Assembly: GCA_031262005.1 (NCBI GenBank)
Contig: JAISIO010000010.1
Span: 1 to 7,750, forward strand
Source of the DNA: Bacteroidales bacterium
Lineage (GTDB): Bacteria; Bacteroidota; Bacteroidia; Bacteroidales; UBA1715
Direction of reading: 5' to 3'
DNA: 7,750 nucleotides
Positions 5,982 through 7,750 of the stretch are shown here, piece by piece (position 1 is the stretch's first letter; each line of letters opens with the position of its first letter). The notes under the pieces were generated by a model, which worked only from the letters and a program-made list of their open reading frames with translations, was not told the origin of the DNA and did not search any database. The position numbers were made by a program, and so were the translations under genes.

Positions 5982-7750
5982 ATGGGCGCAATTACAGGAT
6001 TTTACTCACAGAACGAACAACTATCCAAAAAAGATTTATTTTCTATGGCGCACAGTTTGGCGCACAGAGGAAATAACTCCGAAAGTTTTTTTTATGAAAA
6101 TTCTGCAGGAATTGCGCATTGCATTCAATCGGAAAACGGGCGATATGTGCTTTCCTTCGACGGCGATATTGGCAATGTCGATGAATTGCGACGAGAATAC
6201 CTTGGTTCTACACAGCAACCGATGGCGGAAATAGAGATAATTTTACGCCTTATAGAAAAATGCGAACTTGCTGTGTGTAAACAGTTTACCGGAGCATTTG
6301 CAATTGCACTCTATGATACTGCCGAAAAAAAATTAACACTATTGCGCGACTGTTTGGGTACAAAACCTTTGTATTATTTTTGGGACGGACAAGTTTGCGT
6401 GTTTGCTTCGGAATTGAAAGCCTTGCGAACAGTGAACTATGTGCGAGCGCATACTTCACTCAACTATGCGGCGGTAAATTATTTTCTGCATAGTGGCTAT
6501 GTGGGTGGTGATTATAGCATTTATACCAATATATACAAATTGGTTGGTGGCACGAGTATTGAAGTGAGTGGAAATACATTGCAAAAAAATGTGTTTAAAA
6601 ACCTGAACGATACCATACACGCCGAAACAATAACCGACTTTACGCAAGCGCGCGAAACTTTGCGCGACCTGCTGGAAGCTTCTGTGCGCAATTGTATGAA
6701 AACTAATTGCTCGTATGCTTCGTTTTTGAGTGGAGGTAGCGATTCCTCGCTCGTTACGGCTGTTATGCAACACAATTCGAGCGCACGCATACAAACGTTT
6801 ACGGTAGATTTTCCCGATTCGCCACGCAACGAAAGCGGCTATGCGCAAAAAATTGCTGATTATTTGGGAACAGAACATCATACAATTCCATGCACAAAAG
6901 ATGATGCGGCGCGTATTTTGCCCACATTACTCGATATTTACGATGAGCCTTATCTTGACACCTCTGCCTTGCCTACCTTGCTCGTATCGCAAGCGGCTAA
7001 GCAAGTTGCTCCGATTGCATTTTTAGGCGATGGTGGCGACGAAATGTTTATGGGCTATGGTGCGTATCAATGGGCTAAACGATTGCATAATCCACACCTT
7101 GCTCGTTGGCGCAAACCGCTTTCGGCACTCTTGCAATTAACTAACGATACATACAGACGAGGTGCAAAAGAGCTTAACTTTCCCGATAAAAATAGTATTC
7201 CTTCACATATTTATTCGCAGGAACAAGGACTGTTTTCTCAACCAGAAATTGCAAAACTTGTATATCCCGAATTTTTACAAGCATTCGACCAAGTTCAATA
7301 TCAAAGCGGTTTGGCTCGTGTACTTTCACCAGCCGAAGAGCAAGTGCTTTTTGACTTACATTATCCACTGCAAGAAGAATTGATACCCAAAGTTGATAGA
7401 GCTTCAATGTATTACGGACTGAAAACATTTGCTCCTTTGCTCAGTGATAGCATGATAGAATTTGCCCTTAACGTTGATGAAAGCTTGAAAGTGCGCAATG
7501 GCGAATCTAAATATTTGCTCAAGCAAGTGCTCTATGATTATATTCCGGCAGAGTTGTTCAACCGTCCGAAATGGGGATTTTCTATTCCGCTCCAAGTGTG
7601 GCTTTCCGGCGATTTGTCGTATTTGCTCGACGAATGGCTCAATCCTGACTTATTGAAAAAGCACGGTATTGTCAATCACAAAGTGGTAGAACACTATTTG
7701 TTTTTATTTCGTAAGAAACATCACAGGCATTTGTACAATCGTTTGTGGGC
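5982..7750 (+). CDS. asnB: AsnB-family synthetase with degenerate glutaminase domain (3' end outside window)
   Basis: The frame is open from ATG 5982 to the window edge (589 codons). The final H-x-L-Y-N-R-L-W resembles the C-terminus of polysaccharide-cluster-type AsnB proteins, so perhaps 10-20 residues are missing. The symbol is a family label, not a proven function. Residues 1 to about 190 follow the class II (Ntn) glutaminase fold: GAITGFYS, AHRG, FTGAFAIALYD, RDCLGTKPLYY, FASELKAL. The nucleophile Cys2 is Gly, RGPD is RGNN, and the N-G-E glutamine-binding motif is D-G-D (60-62). The synthetase domain keeps SGGSDSS (250-256), DEPYLDTSALPT, GDGGDE (349-354), VDRAS (471-475) and RPKWGFSIPL with K530. 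The usual G-x-E-x-R-x-P-x-L reads GLKTFAPLL (479-487). Glutamine-dependent asparagine synthesis is therefore unlikely; ammonia-dependent asparagine synthesis or another ATP-driven amide formation is possible. The long open frame and preserved ATP motifs argue against a decaying pseudogene. Base composition resembles its neighbours. Confidence 0.88.
   Translation, partial: MGAITGFYSQNEQLSKKDLFSMAHSLAHRGNNSESFFYENSAGIAHCIQSENGRYVLSFDGDIGNVDELRREYLGSTQQPMAEIEIILRLIEKCELAVCKQFTGAFAIALYDTAEKKLTLLRDCLGTKPLYYFWDGQVCVFASELKALRTVNYVRAHTSLNYAAVNYFLHSGYVGGDYSIYTNIYKLVGGTSIEVSGNTLQKNVFKNLNDTIHAETITDFTQARETLRDLLEASVRNCMKTNCSYASFLSGGSDSSLVTAVMQHNSSARIQTFTVDFPDSPRNESGYAQKIADYLGTEHHTIPCTKDDAARILPTLLDIYDEPYLDTSALPTLLVSQAAKQVAPIAFLGDGGDEMFMGYGAYQWAKRLHNPHLARWRKPLSALLQLTNDTYRRGAKELNFPDKNSIPSHIYSQEQGLFSQPEIAKLVYPEFLQAFDQVQYQSGLARVLSPAEEQVLFDLHYPLQEELIPKVDRASMYYGLKTFAPLLSDSMIEFALNVDESLKVRNGESKYLLKQVLYDYIPAELFNRPKWGFSIPLQVWLSGDLSYLLDEWLNPDLLKKHGIVNHKVVEHYLFLFRKKHHRHLYNRLW

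Noticed and set aside
5962..5987. An upstream start that would give the AsnB-like protein its missing N-terminal cysteine
   Set aside because: An in-frame TAA at 5967-5969 blocks extension. The codons between it and ATG 5982 are ATC, TTT, ATT, ATT, so no Cys is available. M-G-A-I-T-G-F aligns position for position with M-C-G-I-A-G-F, so the start is right and the Cys is truly replaced.
6456..6881. A 141-codon minus-strand open frame, with a second of 102 codons nested near it
   Set aside because: Both lie opposite the AsnB-like gene across its well-conserved glutaminase-synthetase junction. The translations are Cys/Arg/His-rich with no family resemblance, as expected for an antisense shadow.
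5982..7750. The AsnB-like gene as a decaying pseudogene
   Set aside because: The frame is open for 589 codons with no frameshift or stop, and the ATP-loop, GDGGDE and lysine motifs are preserved, so selection appears to act on the synthetase domain.
1..7750. CRISPR array, tRNA or rRNA gene, insertion sequence or attachment site
   Set aside because: Nearly all of the window is accounted for by four housekeeping-type genes. The remaining 121 non-coding bases contain no repeats, cloverleaf or inverted-repeat ends that I could see.

Overview
The window is one tightly packed plus-strand gene run, probably from a member of the Bacteroidota and most likely the Bacteroidales. Three things point that way. 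The first gene is preceded by a good match to the Bacteroidota promoter (TTTG, 21-base spacer, TATATTTG). Start sites mostly lack a Shine-Dalgarno sequence, and base composition is moderately AT-rich. The CarA and CarB proteins also read like the Bacteroides forms I remember. No database search was possible, so the taxonomic call is from recall.

Layout: 1-101 is a short non-coding leader with the promoter. Then follow carA (102-1232), carB (1220-4441), guaA (4438-5961) and an asparagine-synthetase-family gene that starts at 5982 and runs off the right edge, probably only a few residues short of its end. carA/carB overlap by 13 bases and carB/guaA by 4. The last two genes are 20 bases apart. 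With one promoter visible and no terminator, this looks like a single operon.

CarA and CarB make carbamoyl phosphate from glutamine, bicarbonate and ATP for pyrimidines and arginine. GuaA makes GMP from XMP and glutamine. Both glutamine-hydrolysing modules have an intact Cys-His-Glu triad. The operon therefore groups glutamine-nitrogen steps that feed nucleotide synthesis.

The fourth gene does not fit the pattern, and it is the main discovery of the window. It has the two-domain layout of AsnB, but its N-terminal Ntn glutaminase domain begins M-G-A-I-T-G-F instead of M-C-G-I-A-G-F, so the nucleophilic cysteine is gone. Other glutamine-site signatures are also altered. The synthetase domain keeps its ATP-pyrophosphatase loop (SGGSDSS), GDGGDE and a downstream lysine motif, but the usual E-x-R before P-x-L is K-x-F. 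It may be an ammonia-dependent enzyme, or an amide-forming ligase with another substrate (compare beta-lactam synthetase or lasso-peptide cyclase, which also descend from AsnB and have lost glutaminase activity). Its function cannot be settled from sequence alone.
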